Shown here one piece after another: positions 7,409 through 18,615 of a DNA stretch of 33,168 nt (the first letter of the stretch is position 1; every line of letters begins with the position of its first letter). The stretch covers positions 1 to 33,168 of the forward strand of contig JAJTFY010000009.1 of assembly GCA_021299175.1 (NCBI GenBank), given 5' to 3'. The notes under the pieces are model-generated. The model was given only the letters and a program-made list of their open reading frames with translations. It made no database searches and was not told the origin of the DNA. Made by a program: the position numbers and the translations under genes. Source of the DNA: Chitinophagaceae bacterium. Its GTDB lineage: Bacteria; Bacteroidota; Bacteroidia; Chitinophagales; Chitinophagaceae.

Positions 7409-8941
7409 ATGACAGCATCCAACATCAGGGTACGTTTTGCACCCAGTCCAACAGGAGGACTCCATCTCGGGGGAGTCAGAACTGCTTTGTTCAATTATTT
7501 GTTTGCCAAAAAAAACAATGGGACGTTCATCCTCAGGATTGAAGATACTGACCAGGGACGTTTTGTACCTGGGGCAGAACAATATATCCTTGACTGCCTT
7601 GAATGGTGTGGCATTTCTCCTGATGAAGGTCCTCACAAAGAGGGTGCCTATGGCCCATACCGTCAATCCGAAAGGAAAAGCAGTTACAGAAAATATGCGG
7701 AGCAGCTTATAGCACAAGGACATGCTTATTATGCATTTGACACCCCAGAGGAATTGGAAAAAATGCGTGAGGCCTTCCGCACCGAAAGCAATCCTTCGCC
7801 ACAATACGACAGCAAAATTCGTCTTGGAATGAACAATTCCCTGACATTGCCAATTGATAAAGTCGATGAGCTGATCAATCAGGGAACACCTCATGTCGTA
7901 CGCATCAAAATGCCGGCATCCACTGAGATCACCTTGCATGATATGATCAGGGGTGAAATTATATTCAATACCGATCAGGTTGATGACAAGGTCCTGCTCA
8001 AAGCGGATGGAATGCCTACCTACCACCTGGCCGTTGTGGTAGATGATCACGAAATGAAGATCACCCATGCATTCCGGGGCGAAGAATGGTTGCCCTCCGC
8101 ACCAGTTCATGTGCTGCTTTGGGACTATCTCGGTTGGAAAAACCAAATGCCTGAATGGGCCCATCTCCCACTGATTTTGAAACCGGATGGTCAAGGAAAA
8201 CTGAGCAAGAGGGATGGAGACCGTTTGGGATTCCCCGTCTTTGCCATGGACTGGCAGGACCCCAAATCAAATGAACTGACCAAAGGTTTTAAGGAAATGG
8301 GATTTCTTCCTGAAGCATTCATCAACATGCTGGCCATGCTGGGATGGAATGATGGAACCGGTGAGGAAATCTTCTCCCTTGACCAGCTTGTTGATCGTTT
8401 TTCCATCGAAAGGATACATAAGGGTGGTGCAAAGTTTGATTTTGAAAAAGCCAAATGGTTCAACCAGGAATGGATCAAAAAAAGCGAAACCAAGAGACTG
8501 CTTCCTTTGGTACAAAAAATATTAAAGAATCACGATATCGAGGCTAATGAAGAAGCGCTTACAGACATCATTCCCATGGTCAAAGAAAGATGCCAGCTGC
8601 TGAATGATTTTGTAGCACAGATCGCCTATTTCTTCCAAGACCCTGTGCAGATTGATGTGGCATCTGTTCAACCAAAATGGGATGAAAAAAAACAGCTGTT
8701 TTTTGAAGGCTGGACATCAACCCTACAGCAGGTCGATACCTGGGAAGCAGCAGTGATTGAAAACACATTCAAGGAAGCCGCTACCCTTGCTGGCATCAAA
8801 CCCGGTGAACTGCAACTTCCCCTCCGCATCATGTTGGTCGGTGCCAAATTTGGCCCCACTGTTTTTGACATCGCCTTCAGGATTGGAAAAGAAGCTACCA
8901 CCAGAAGAATTGGACATTGCCTGACACTATTGGCACAATAA
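7409..8941 (+). CDS. gltX: Glutamyl-tRNA synthetase
   Basis: [24 protein letters not shown] and KLSKRDGD class I aaRS signatures. Confidence 0.95.
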   Translation: MTASNIRVRFAPSPTGGLHLGGVRTALFNYLFAKKNNGTFILRIEDTDQGRFVPGAEQYILDCLEWCGISPDEGPHKEGAYGPYRQSERKSSYRKYAEQLIAQGHAYYAFDTPEELEKMREAFRTESNPSPQYDSKIRLGMNNSLTLPIDKVDELINQGTPHVVRIKMPASTEITLHDMIRGEIIFNTDQVDDKVLLKADGMPTYHLAVVVDDHEMKITHAFRGEEWLPSAPVHVLLWDYLGWKNQMPEWAHLPLILKPDGQGKLSKRDGDRLGFPVFAMDWQDPKSNELTKGFKEMGFLPEAFINMLAMLGWNDGTGEEIFSLDQLVDRFSIERIHKGGAKFDFEKAKWFNQEWIKKSETKRLLPLVQKILKNHDIEANEEALTDIIPMVKERCQLLNDFVAQIAYFFQDPVQIDVASVQPKWDEKKQLFFEGWTSTLQQVDTWEAAVIENTFKEAATLAGIKPGELQLPLRIMLVGAKFGPTVFDIAFRIGKEATTRRIGHCLTLLAQ

Positions 8942-8948
8942 CCAACAC

Positions 8949-9371
8949 ATGGAAAATCAACAAACAAAGAGACCGCTTCGTGTACTGATTGCAAAAGTAG
9001 GACTGGACGGGCATGACAGAGGAGCAAAAGTGATTGCCACATCGCTCAGGGACGCCGGCATGGAGGTTATTTATACCGGTTTGAGGCAAACGCCTGAGAT
9101 GGTTGTTGAGGCGGCCATGCAGGAGGATGTTGATGCTATTGGTGTAAGCATTCTCTCTGGTGCGCACATGACTGTTTTCCCCAGGATCATTGGGTTGATG
9201 AAAGCCAATAAAATGGATGATGTACTGCTGACTGGCGGTGGCATCATTCCAACAGCAGACAGACTGGCGTTGGAGGCCATGGGAGTAGGTCAGCTTTTCC
9301 CTCCAGGTACCGCTTCCACAGAAATTGCTGACTATATCAAAGACTGGACCAGTAAAAACAGGTCTTTTTAA
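8949..9371 (+). CDS. Stand-alone cobalamin B12-binding domain protein (methylmalonyl-CoA mutase C-terminal type)
   Basis: 140 aa; [13 protein letters not shown] (DxHxxG), [17 protein letters not shown] motifs. Confidence 0.88.
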   Translation: MENQQTKRPLRVLIAKVGLDGHDRGAKVIATSLRDAGMEVIYTGLRQTPEMVVEAAMQEDVDAIGVSILSGAHMTVFPRIIGLMKANKMDDVLLTGGGIIPTADRLALEAMGVGQLFPPGTASTEIADYIKDWTSKNRSF

Positions 9372-9386
9372 TGCCAGTACATTCAT

Positions 9387-9394
9387 TAATTTTG
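9387..9394 (+). promoter_or_regulatory. Bacteroidota -7 box upstream of fumC
   Basis: TAATTTTG matches TAnnTTTG; ATG at 9413. Confidence 0.5.
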
Positions 9395-9412
9395 CATCTC
9401 TAAATCATACAC

Positions 9413-10813
9413 ATGGAATTCAGGATTGAGAAAGATACAATGGGAGAAGTCAGTGTACCAGCCAATGCGTACTATGGCGCCCAAACCCAGCGCAGCATTG
9501 ACAATTTCAGGATTGCCCAAGACATCAACAGGATGCCAAAAGAAATCATTTATGCCTTTGCTTACCTGAAAAAAGCGGCTGCCATCACCAATTTTGAGGC
9601 GGGTGTATTGTCAGAAGAAAAATCAGACTTGATTGGTGAAGTATGTGATGAAATCCTGGAAGGAAAACTCAATGATTATTTTCCATTGGTCGTATGGCAA
9701 ACCGGAAGTGGTACGCAAAGCAACATGAATGTCAATGAAGTGGTTGCCTACAGAGGACATGTAAAAAAAGGCGGTTCCTTGAATGACAAAGAAAAATTTC
9801 TTCATCCCAATGATGATGTAAATAAATCACAATCCTCCAATGATACCTTTCCAACAGCGATGCACATCGCTGCGTATAAAATGCTGATGGAAGTAACGCT
9901 TCCAGGCATTGAGCTGCTGAGGGACACGCTAGCAGCAAAAAGCAAAGCGTTTATGCATGTGGTAAAAATTGGAAGAACCCATTTTATGGATGCTACGCCA
10001 TTGACCGTCGGACAAGAATTCAGTGGCTATGTATCACAACTCAACCATGGCATCAAGGCCATCAAAAATACACTTGAGCACCTGTCAGAACTTGCCCTTG
10101 GTGGAACAGCTGTAGGAACGGGCATCAATACACCGGAAAATTATGCAGAACAGGTGGCCAAACATATTGCAAAGCTTACTGGACTGCCCTTTGTTACTGC
10201 AGAAAATAAATTTGAAGCCCTGGCCGCTCATGATGCCATTGTCGAAGCACATGGGGCACTGAAAACAGTGGCTGTCAGCTTGATGAAAATTGCCAATGAT
10301 ATCCGCATGCTGTCTTCAGGACCCAGAAGTGGTATTGGCGAGCTCTTCATTCCAGACAATGAACCCGGTTCATCCATCATGCCTGGAAAAGTAAACCCTA
10401 CCCAATGTGAGGCACTGACCATGATTGCGGCACAGGTATTGGGCAATGATGTGGCCATCAACATTGGTGGAGCTACCGGTCATTTTGAGTTGAATGTTTT
10501 CAAGCCCATGATGATCTATAATTTCCTGCACAGTGCGAGATTGATCGGAGAAGGTTGCGTTAGTTTCAACAACAAGTGCGCAGTTGGCATCGAGCCTCTC
10601 TATGAAAATATTGACAAGCACCTGAACAACTCCCTGATGCTGGTTACTTCACTGAATACCAAAATCGGATATTATAAATCTGCTGAAATTGCCCAAAAAG
10701 CCCATAAGGAGGGAACAACCCTAAAACAAATGGCAGTGAAGTTGGGATACCTTACTGAGGCTGAATTTGATGCATGGGTAATCCCTTCAGAGATGGTAGG
10801 AAAAATCAGCTAA
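9413..10813 (+). CDS. fumC: Class II fumarate hydratase
   Basis: [15 protein letters not shown] signature; full-length class II fumarase similarity. Confidence 0.93.
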   Translation: MEFRIEKDTMGEVSVPANAYYGAQTQRSIDNFRIAQDINRMPKEIIYAFAYLKKAAAITNFEAGVLSEEKSDLIGEVCDEILEGKLNDYFPLVVWQTGSGTQSNMNVNEVVAYRGHVKKGGSLNDKEKFLHPNDDVNKSQSSNDTFPTAMHIAAYKMLMEVTLPGIELLRDTLAAKSKAFMHVVKIGRTHFMDATPLTVGQEFSGYVSQLNHGIKAIKNTLEHLSELALGGTAVGTGINTPENYAEQVAKHIAKLTGLPFVTAENKFEALAAHDAIVEAHGALKTVAVSLMKIANDIRMLSSGPRSGIGELFIPDNEPGSSIMPGKVNPTQCEALTMIAAQVLGNDVAINIGGATGHFELNVFKPMMIYNFLHSARLIGEGCVSFNNKCAVGIEPLYENIDKHLNNSLMLVTSLNTKIGYYKSAEIAQKAHKEGTTLKQMAVKLGYLTEAEFDAWVIPSEMVGKIS

Positions 10814-10819
10814 GGCAAC

Positions 10820-11812
10820 TTATCCCAGGTCAATTTCAGTATTGTCGCCAATGTTGAGCGTCCTGGTCTCCCCTTTGATTTCAGTATCTGAACCAATCAG
10901 GGAATCATGCAATACGACATCGTATAATTTGGAATAAGCCCCAACAATCGAATCCTTCACAATTGAATACTGGATCAGGGTCTTTTCTCCAATCGAAACA
11001 TTGGGCCCAATGATGGAATTCCTGATTTCACAGCCCTGAGCAATGCTGACGGGTGGGATGATAATGGTATTTTCAAACGAATGTTCAACAGCGACCTCAC
11101 CACCCCATTTTTTCAGGAGGGTGGCATTGCCTTCGAGCAAGGTTTCCTTTTTCCCGCAATCAAACCAATTGGAAACCTTGTAGGTGGTGAAATGAGTTCC
11201 CCCAGCAATCATGCACTCCAAGGCTGGAGTAAGCCCATGCTCCTCCCCTTCCTGGTTTATATTGCCCATGATGTTGGATAAACAATCAAACAACAGGGAT
11301 GTTTCTTTGATCTTGTAAATGCCCACCAACGCATTGTTGGTTCTTGGAATCTGAGGCTTTTCAATCACCCTGTTAACATTCCCCGACTCATCTGTTTCTG
11401 CAACACCAAAATTACGGGGATCATCCACTTTTTTCACACCAAGCACTGAACCTTCAGTGGCAAGGAATTCAGTGGCATTGTATTCGCAAATAGTATCTCC
11501 CAATACAATGATAACCTCATCATTGGCTACTGCTTCTTTGCACAAAAACACTGCATGCCCAAGGCCTTTCCGCTCATGCTGTTGAATGATGGTAATGTTG
11601 AGATGGGGATAATAGGCCTTTGCATAGTCCTGGATCTTGTTGCCCAAATACCCTACAACCAACACAAAGTCCTTGATGCCAGCATCGGCCAATTGATCAA
11701 TAATGATGCTCAGGATGGTCTTGCCTGCAAGCGGAATCAATGCCTTGGGTTGTGTATACGTATGGGGCCTTAGTTTTGTTCCGGCTCCGGCAACAGGTAT
11801 GATCGCTTTCAT
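10820..11812 (-). CDS. Nucleotidyltransferase, sugar-1-phosphate type
   Basis: MKAIIPVAGAGTKLRPHTYTQPKALIPLAGK N-terminus and left-handed beta-helix-like C-terminal repeats. Confidence 0.85.
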   Translation of the reverse strand: MKAIIPVAGAGTKLRPHTYTQPKALIPLAGKTILSIIIDQLADAGIKDFVLVVGYLGNKIQDYAKAYYPHLNITIIQQHERKGLGHAVFLCKEAVANDEVIIVLGDTICEYNATEFLATEGSVLGVKKVDDPRNFGVAETDESGNVNRVIEKPQIPRTNNALVGIYKIKETSLLFDCLSNIMGNINQEGEEHGLTPALECMIAGGTHFTTYKVSNWFDCGKKETLLEGNATLLKKWGGEVAVEHSFENTIIIPPVSIAQGCEIRNSIIGPNVSIGEKTLIQYSIVKDSIVGAYSKLYDVVLHDSLIGSDTEIKGETRTLNIGDNTEIDLG

Positions 11813-11827
11813 CTGATTTTTTTTGTT

Positions 11828-13042
11828 TTAACGCTGGCTGGCAATGAGCAGGTTCAGGTCGGTGTATTTCAGGTTGAAGCGTTGGCTAAGGTGAAAGTTG
11901 GTAAGAGATCCCTTGAAAAGATAAATGCCGTTACGGATGTTCAGCTGGTGCCATACCAATTTTTCAAGACCGCCCTCATCGCCTATGGTCAGCAAGAGCG
12001 GCATGAGTACATTGCTGATGGCCTGTGAAGCAGTTCTGGCAAATCCGGATGGAATGTTCGGCACACCATAATGGATCACTCCATATTTTGACACAACCGG
12101 CTCTTCATGTGAAGTCACTTCAGAAGTTTCAAAACAACCCCCACGGTCGATGCTCACGTCCACAATTACTGTCCCCGGCCTCATCATAGAAACCATCTCT
12201 TCACTAACCACCACAGGGGTTCTGCCTCCTGAAGAGGTCAGGGCGCCTACGGCCACATCACAGGTTTTGAGTTGTTTGGCCAATACTTTGGGTTCCAGCA
12301 CTGAAGTCCATAACCGCACACCAATATTGTTCTGCAACCTTTTGAGCTTGTAAATATTGTTATCAAAAACCTTTACACTGGCACCCATGGCCAATGCAGT
12401 CCTAGCGGCATATTCACCGACAATGCCAGCCCCAATAATGACAACCTTCGTGGGGGGAATGCCAGAGATACCGCCCAGCAACATGCCTTTGCCATTGTTC
12501 GCACTGCTGAGGTATTGCCCGGCAATCAGCATCACTGAACTACCTGCAATTTCACTCATGCTTCTTACAATGGGATTATGACCAGACTCATCTTTCAGGT
12601 TTTCAAAAGACAGTGCTGTCACTTTTTTTTCCATCATCTTTTCCAGGATATGTGATTTCATCACGGGAAGATGAATGGGAGAAATGATGGTTTGACCTAC
12701 TGTAAGCAAAGAAATTTCTTCCTCTGAAACAGGAGCAGACTTGACGACCAATTCACTCCTGAAAATTTCTTTTTTATCATAAACAATAATGGCACCGGCC
12801 TCTGCATAATCCTTGTCGGAAAAATGGGCCCCCTCGCCTGCCTTGTTTTCGACTGAAACTGTATGGCCATTGTTGACCAAAACCCCTACCGCATCTGGAC
12901 TCAAGGCAATCCTGTTTTCCTGAAAGGCATTTTCCTTTGGAATGGCGATGGATAAAGAAGAACCCAATGGTTTGATATCCAGCGTTTCTTCAAGCGGTTC
13001 GAAACTGATTCCTGAACTGATATAGGGCTTCCTTGGCATCAT
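11828..13042 (-). CDS. ald: Alanine dehydrogenase
   Basis: IAIPKENAFQENRIALSPDAV, VVIIGAGIVGEYAARTALAMGASVKVFD and IVDVSIDRGGCFETS motifs. Confidence 0.88.
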   Translation of the reverse strand: MMPRKPYISSGISFEPLEETLDIKPLGSSLSIAIPKENAFQENRIALSPDAVGVLVNNGHTVSVENKAGEGAHFSDKDYAEAGAIIVYDKKEIFRSELVVKSAPVSEEEISLLTVGQTIISPIHLPVMKSHILEKMMEKKVTALSFENLKDESGHNPIVRSMSEIAGSSVMLIAGQYLSSANNGKGMLLGGISGIPPTKVVIIGAGIVGEYAARTALAMGASVKVFDNNIYKLKRLQNNIGVRLWTSVLEPKVLAKQLKTCDVAVGALTSSGGRTPVVVSEEMVSMMRPGTVIVDVSIDRGGCFETSEVTSHEEPVVSKYGVIHYGVPNIPSGFARTASQAISNVLMPLLLTIGDEGGLEKLVWHQLNIRNGIYLFKGSLTNFHLSQRFNLKYTDLNLLIASQR

Positions 13043-13064
13043 TGATGAATAATGTTCAAGTTAA

Positions 13065-13505
13065 TCAATTTTTACCTGACATTACCCTTATATGACGATG
13101 ATCAATGTCTGGGGAAGTCAAGATCACACGGAGGATATTGTCCGGAATAATACCCAAGGCTTTTTGTGGCCATTCCACCAGGCAGAGGTCGCCACTGTAG
13201 AGATGGTCCTCAATTCCGGCCCTCATAGCCTCCTCCTCGCCTTCTAGGCGATAAAGGTCAATATGGTAAACCCTGGTTCTTGGGCCGAGATTGATGGCCT
13301 CATATTCATTCACAAGGGCAAAGGTTGGACTGCTCACCATCTCATGTACACCCAATGCTTTGCACAAAGCTTTGACCAGGGTGGTTTTTCCTGCACCCAG
13401 GTCACCCTCGAAAGTAACCACCTCGTAAAGACGGACATGCGCAGCGAGCTGATCCGCTATTTCAGATAAAGCTGACAATTCGTAGGTTTGGTTCATCAAT
13501 TCCAT
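13065..13505 (-). CDS. tsaE: tRNA threonylcarbamoyladenosine biosynthesis ATPase TsaE
   Basis: FEGDLGAGKTTLVKALCKALG Walker A, SPTFALVNEY, HIDLYRL. Start moved from 13631 to 13505 to avoid overlap with copA. Confidence 0.9.
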   Translation of the reverse strand: MELMNQTYELSALSEIADQLAAHVRLYEVVTFEGDLGAGKTTLVKALCKALGVHEMVSSPTFALVNEYEAINLGPRTRVYHIDLYRLEGEEEAMRAGIEDHLYSGDLCLVEWPQKALGIIPDNILRVILTSPDIDHRHIRVMSGKN

Positions 13506-13511
13506 ATCCTG

Positions 13512-13519
13512 CAAAGGTA
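13512..13519 (-). promoter_or_regulatory. Bacteroidota -7 box for tsaE
   Basis: Reverse complement TACCTTTG matches TAnnTTTG; 6 nt before ATG. Confidence 0.5.
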
Positions 13520-13541
13520 ATTTAATCAGTAAATTCGTAGT

Positions 13542-15680
13542 ATGGAAACAATTCAGTGGAAAGTGGACGGGATGACCTGTGCAAACTGTGCGCTTGCCAT
13601 CAACAAATACCTTGGAAAACAAGGGGCGCAAAACATCAGGGTCAATCCCATCGATGGAGATGTTTCATTTGACATCGTTGAAGGCTCATCAACCCATGTG
13701 CTGAAGGAAGGCATCAATGATCTTGGCTATAATGTAGTAGATACTAAAATCCCTGAAGGGACCAAGAAAAGAAAACTATTGTCTACCCAAACACAGCGCC
13801 TGATTTTCTGCCTTCCTTTTACGTTGGTATTGATGTTACACATGCTGGAGCGATGGATCCCCCTTCACTGGCTGATGAATCCATGGTTACAGTTGGCCCT
13901 CTGCATTCCAGTGTATCTGGTTGGCATGTCCTTCTTTGGCAAAAGTGCCATCCAAAGCATCCGCAACCGAATGCCCAACATGAATGTACTCGTTGCACTG
14001 GGTGCCTCAGCAGCATTTTTCTACAGCCTGATAGGAACCCTGATGGGGCAAGGCGAGCAGTATTTGTTTTACGAAACTGCTGCAACCATCATCACGCTGG
14101 TCTTCTTTGGCAACTACCTTGAGGATGCATCCATGCAATCGACACAAAGAGCACTCAAAGCACTCATGAAGTCTCAAAAGGTAATGGCCAACATGATTGC
14201 ATTTGATGAGCACCACCAGGAAGTAATCCTGCCGATAGAAAATACACAACTGAAGGTTGGAGACCTGGTGCTGGTAAGAAGTGGAGAGCAGGTTCCCATA
14301 GACTGTAAAATTCTCTGGGGTGATGCACATGTAAACGAATCCTTGCTCACTGGCGAAAGCATTCCCGTACACAAGGTGGCAAAAGACAATATCATTGGAG
14401 GCAGTATCGTGGAATCAGGTTCTCTGAAGGCACAGGTCACTGCAACCGGAAATGACACAGTACTAGCTGGCATCCTCAACCTTGTAAAACAGGCCCAGGG
14501 CGAAAAACCACCCATTCAACATTTAGCAGACAAGATCAGTGGAATTTTCGTTCCACTGGTGGTGGGTATTGGTTTGTTGACATTTATTGGAAACTATATC
14601 TACTTGAACAATCTCCCGCAGGCGGAACATGTATTCACCCAAGCATTGATGCGCAGCATTGCAGTGCTCGTGATTGCATGCCCCTGTGCCATGGGTCTGG
14701 CAACACCAGCAGCCATCGCCGTTGGCATGGGAAGGGCTGCAAGATCTGGCATCCTTTTCAGGAATGCAACAAGCCTCGAAAACTTCAGGAACATCACACA
14801 GGTGGTATTTGACAAAACAGGAACCCTTACCACAGGATCCTTTGTGCTGGCTGATCACAAAGCCATCAACATGGAAGAACAGGAATGGAAAAGCATTGTC
14901 TATTCACTTGAAAAATACTCCAATCATCCTATCGCACAATGCGTCTCAGCGGCGTTCAAAACAAAGGATGAAATACGATGGAGTAACATTGAAGAAGTAA
15001 AAGGCATAGGAATGAAAGGAACGGACAAGGATGGAAACATCTATTGGGCTGGCTCCTACAAAATTGCAAAAGACAAGACCAGCGAGGATTCCCATAACGT
15101 ATACCTGTTGAAAAATGATGCACTGATTGGATGGATTGACGTGCAGGATGAAGTGCGGACGGAAGCAAAGGAGATCATCTCCTACCTGAAAGGACGTGGA
15201 TTGAAAACCATCTTGCTCAGTGGTGACAGAAAAAAGAAATGTGATCACATTGCATCGCTGCTGGGCATTGACCAAGTAATTGCAGAGCAAAGTCCGGAAG
15301 AAAAACTGGCAACAATCGACCACCTCAACAAGGCCACCCCCACCGCCATGGTGGGCGATGGCATCAATGATGCTCCGGCACTGGCAAAAGCTACCATTGG
15401 CATCTCCCTGAGCGAGGCGTCTCAACTGGCAATCCAAAGTGCACAAGTGGTGCTGATGAACTCAGGATTAAAACAGCTGCCAACAGCGTTGGGCCTGGGA
15501 AGGCATACCTATATCACGATCAAACAAAACCTTTTCTGGGCTTTTTTCTATAACATCATTGCCATTCCCGTAGCGGCATTTGGATTGCTTACACCAACAC
15601 TTGGAGCACTGGTCATGGGCATGAGTGATGTGGTTCTTGCCATCAATTCTGTGAGGCTGTTTTTCAAAAAAGTGATTTAA
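13542..15680 (+). CDS. copA: Heavy-metal (copper-type) P1B ATPase
   Basis: N-terminal HMA motif GMTCANC, CPCAMGLATP transmembrane metal site, DKTGTLT, GDGINDAPAL. Confidence 0.9.
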   Translation: METIQWKVDGMTCANCALAINKYLGKQGAQNIRVNPIDGDVSFDIVEGSSTHVLKEGINDLGYNVVDTKIPEGTKKRKLLSTQTQRLIFCLPFTLVLMLHMLERWIPLHWLMNPWLQLALCIPVYLVGMSFFGKSAIQSIRNRMPNMNVLVALGASAAFFYSLIGTLMGQGEQYLFYETAATIITLVFFGNYLEDASMQSTQRALKALMKSQKVMANMIAFDEHHQEVILPIENTQLKVGDLVLVRSGEQVPIDCKILWGDAHVNESLLTGESIPVHKVAKDNIIGGSIVESGSLKAQVTATGNDTVLAGILNLVKQAQGEKPPIQHLADKISGIFVPLVVGIGLLTFIGNYIYLNNLPQAEHVFTQALMRSIAVLVIACPCAMGLATPAAIAVGMGRAARSGILFRNATSLENFRNITQVVFDKTGTLTTGSFVLADHKAINMEEQEWKSIVYSLEKYSNHPIAQCVSAAFKTKDEIRWSNIEEVKGIGMKGTDKDGNIYWAGSYKIAKDKTSEDSHNVYLLKNDALIGWIDVQDEVRTEAKEIISYLKGRGLKTILLSGDRKKKCDHIASLLGIDQVIAEQSPEEKLATIDHLNKATPTAMVGDGINDAPALAKATIGISLSEASQLAIQSAQVVLMNSGLKQLPTALGLGRHTYITIKQNLFWAFFYNIIAIPVAAFGLLTPTLGALVMGMSDVVLAINSVRLFFKKVI

Positions 15681-15685
15681 TCAAC

Positions 15686-17614
15686 ATGAGCCAAAGCATG
15701 ATGACACCCAAAGATGTGCTGTTGACCTATTGGGGGCATCCAGCCTTTCGGGCTTCTCAGGAAGAAATCATCCAAAGTTTATTGGAAGGAAAAGATACGC
15801 TGGCGATTCTCCCCACCGGTGGTGGAAAATCAGTCTGCTTCCAGGTGCCTGCAATGATGTTGGAGGGTTGCTGTCTTGTCATTTCTCCTTTGATTGCATT
15901 GATGGAAGACCAGGTGCAACGCCTGCAGGAAATGGACATTCCAGCAATGGCCATCATGTCCGGAATGAGCTATCAGGATACGGAAAATGCACTGGATGCA
16001 TGCATGAACGATGCACTCAAGTTCCTTTATGTTTCACCTGAACGCCTTGAAACAAAGGCATTCAGAGAGCGCCTGCTATCCCTCCCTATCGCTTTGATTG
16101 CAGTAGATGAAGCACATTGCATTTCTCAATGGGGATATGATTTTCGTCCTTCTTATCTCCATATTGCAAGGATACGTGAATACTTGCCACGCGTTCCTGT
16201 CATTGCACTGACTGCATCAGCAACAGGAAAAGTCAAAGAAGATATTGCAGAGAAACTGATCATGAAAAACCCAAACGTTTTCATGACATCCTTTGCAAGA
16301 AAAAACCTCCGGTATGCTGCTGAAAAATGCGATGACAAGATCAACAGGATACTGCAATTGCTAAAATCCATTGAGGGTAGCGGCATCATCTACTGCAGAA
16401 CAAGAAGAAGAACAAAAGAGATCAGTGATCTGATCATTCAGCATGGCATCAGTGGTGATTTTTACCATGCAGGGCTCCCCCAGGAAGTCAGAAAAGAGAA
16501 ACAGGAAAAATGGATCAAGGGCCATACCAGGATCATCGCCTGCACCAATGCATTTGGGATGGGCATTGACAAGCCAGATGTGCGGTTGGTGATTCATGCA
16601 GACATGCCTGATTGTCTTGAAAACTATTACCAGGAGGCTGGCCGGGCAGGAAGAGATGGGAAAACAGCATATGCATACTTGTTGCACAGGGAAACTGAAA
16701 TGCAGGAAATGCTGATGTTGCCCAATGCCAGATTTCCCGATCTAAAAACCATTCAAAAAGTTTACCATGCGCTGGCCAACTACCACCAGGTTCCTACAGG
16801 TATGGGGCAAGGCAGGTATTTCGACTTTGAAATGGAAGACTTCCTGGATAAATTCAAGCTGGGGATGAACGAAGTAGTGTATAGTCTACAGGCATTGAAA
16901 CAGGAACATATTATTTCATACCTGGAAAGGATCTATATGCCCTCTACAGTTCAATTCATCAGCGATAAGCTATCTATCCAGGATTTCGAAAATGGATACC
17001 CCGCATACGAGCCGATGATCAAGGCATTGCTGAGAAATTATGCAGGTGTTTTTGACATCGCCGTTAAAGTCAGTGAAATGAAATTGTCATGGATTCTCAA
17101 GAGAGACCTGATCACCATCCATGAACAACTTGCCAGTCTTCACCGTGCAGGGATTATCGCCTATCGTCCAAAAAAAGAAACACCTCAGATCTGTTACCTG
17201 CAAGACCGAATCAAGGCTGATGAGCTTTATATTGACCATGAATCCTATTTCAAACGAAAAAAGGAATTCACCGAACGTATAGAAAACATGATAGCATATG
17301 CCAAAACAGAAACATGCCGTTCTGCCTTCATTGGACGCTATTTTGGCGACCAGGAAATCATAGCATGTGGTCACTGTGATTGCTGCATCAGAAAAGCAAA
17401 TTCGGTTTCTGGGGAAAATAATTTCAGTACCAATCTTGAAAAAATCATTCAATTGCTCAATCAAAAATCATATACACAGGAAGAAATCTTCATTGAATCT
17501 GGTGTAGATAAAATATCGGCAAAAAAGATAGTTGAAGCTTTGATGGCAGAAGAGAAAATATCGATTGACCTGATGGGAAGGGTCAGTTTAAGGCAAAAAA
17601 AAGGGCCCGGATAG
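15686..17614 (+). CDS. recQ: ATP-dependent DNA helicase RecQ
   Basis: LPTGGGKSVCFQVPA, DEAHCISQWGYDFRPSY, QEAGRAGRDG, C-terminal zinc cysteines CGHCDCC. Confidence 0.93.
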   Translation: MSQSMMTPKDVLLTYWGHPAFRASQEEIIQSLLEGKDTLAILPTGGGKSVCFQVPAMMLEGCCLVISPLIALMEDQVQRLQEMDIPAMAIMSGMSYQDTENALDACMNDALKFLYVSPERLETKAFRERLLSLPIALIAVDEAHCISQWGYDFRPSYLHIARIREYLPRVPVIALTASATGKVKEDIAEKLIMKNPNVFMTSFARKNLRYAAEKCDDKINRILQLLKSIEGSGIIYCRTRRRTKEISDLIIQHGISGDFYHAGLPQEVRKEKQEKWIKGHTRIIACTNAFGMGIDKPDVRLVIHADMPDCLENYYQEAGRAGRDGKTAYAYLLHRETEMQEMLMLPNARFPDLKTIQKVYHALANYHQVPTGMGQGRYFDFEMEDFLDKFKLGMNEVVYSLQALKQEHIISYLERIYMPSTVQFISDKLSIQDFENGYPAYEPMIKALLRNYAGVFDIAVKVSEMKLSWILKRDLITIHEQLASLHRAGIIAYRPKKETPQICYLQDRIKADELYIDHESYFKRKKEFTERIENMIAYAKTETCRSAFIGRYFGDQEIIACGHCDCCIRKANSVSGENNFSTNLEKIIQLLNQKSYTQEEIFIESGVDKISAKKIVEALMAEEKISIDLMGRVSLRQKKGPG

Positions 17615-17630
17615 AAATCCAGCCCGTTTT
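17603..17630 (+). terminator. Putative terminator overlapping the recQ stop
   Basis: GGGCCCGGAT...ATCCAGCCC imperfect stem followed by GTTTT. Confidence 0.5.
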
Positions 17631-17911
17631 AAAATCCAATATCCTATGAAAAACCGTTGTGAAGATATAGTAATTATGCAAAATCTAAAAATATTGTGAA
17701 TGAAATTCCTCATTCCCTCCCTAAAAACATGATTTTCTGATGATTATGTATTGATAAATTTATACTATTTGAATGCATCATTGACAATATTCAGCCCGGT
17801 AGCTGCAAAATGGCATTATATCATAAGATATAACCTGTTTAACAAAATTTTATTGGCCATCCTTGTCTTTTATCCAACTATAATAATTTTATTTGTTGTA
17901 AACCTACTCAT

Positions 17912-18610
17912 ATGTCATCCAACACAAAACCTAGAATCCTCCTTTGCGAAGACGATCCGAATCTTGGACTCGTATTGAAAAATTTTCTGGAACTCAATGA
18001 CTATGATGTGATATTAGAAAGAGATGGTCGATTGGGGCTAGCTGCATTCCAGCGCGAAAAATTTGATATCTGTCTGCTTGATGTAATGATGCCTAAAATG
18101 GACGGCTTTATGTTGGCAGAAGAAATCCGGGACACCAATCCAGACATTCCTTTGTTTTTCCTTTCTGCCAAATCCATGAAAGAGGACCAAATCAAGGGAT
18201 ACAAACTTGGTGCAGATGACTATATCACCAAGCCATTTGATTCTGAGCTATTGCTGTTTAAAATCAAAGCAATCCTTAAAAGAAATGAAGAACAAAATAG
18301 AGAACAGGAAAATACAGAATACGATCTTGGTAAATATCATTTCATTCCAAAATTGCGTGAGCTTTCTGCAGATGGTTCAAAAGTGACCCTTTCACCCAAG
18401 GAAAATGAACTATTGAAGATGCTCAGTGAATACAAGAATGACTTATTGCAAAGAGAGTTGGCCCTCAAGAAAATTTGGGGCAATGACAACTATTTCAATG
18501 GTAGAAGCATGGATGTTTATATCGCCAAACTGAGAAAATACCTCAGGGATGATCCGAATGTTGAAATCGTGAACATCCATGGAAATGGATTCAGGCTGAT
18601 TGTGAAATAG
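17912..18610 (+). CDS. OmpR-family response regulator
   Basis: Receiver (CEDDPNLG, CLLDVMMPKMDGF, GADDYITKPF) plus winged-helix C-terminus (SMDVYIAKLRKYLRDDPNVEIVNIHGNGFRL). Confidence 0.92.
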   Translation: MSSNTKPRILLCEDDPNLGLVLKNFLELNDYDVILERDGRLGLAAFQREKFDICLLDVMMPKMDGFMLAEEIRDTNPDIPLFFLSAKSMKEDQIKGYKLGADDYITKPFDSELLLFKIKAILKRNEEQNREQENTEYDLGKYHFIPKLRELSADGSKVTLSPKENELLKMLSEYKNDLLQRELALKKIWGNDNYFNGRSMDVYIAKLRKYLRDDPNVEIVNIHGNGFRLIVK

Positions 18611-18615
18611 CGCTG

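Noticed and set aside
7310-8194. 294-aa minus-strand ORF
   Set aside because: Antisense to gltX; translation has no recognisable family and is explained by codon bias of the sense gene.
13506-13631. Upstream extension of tsaE in the ORF track
   Set aside because: It would overlap copA coding; the -7 box at 13512-13519 and TsaE N-terminus support a start at 13505.
17631-17911. About 280-nt non-coding gap considered as ncRNA
   Set aside because: No convincing stem structure or tRNA-like pattern beyond the recQ terminator; probably the promoter region of the regulator.
17751-17978. 75-aa plus-strand ORF in the recQ-response regulator gap
   Set aside because: Low-complexity hydrophobic translation from AT-rich intergenic DNA that overlaps the start of the response regulator.
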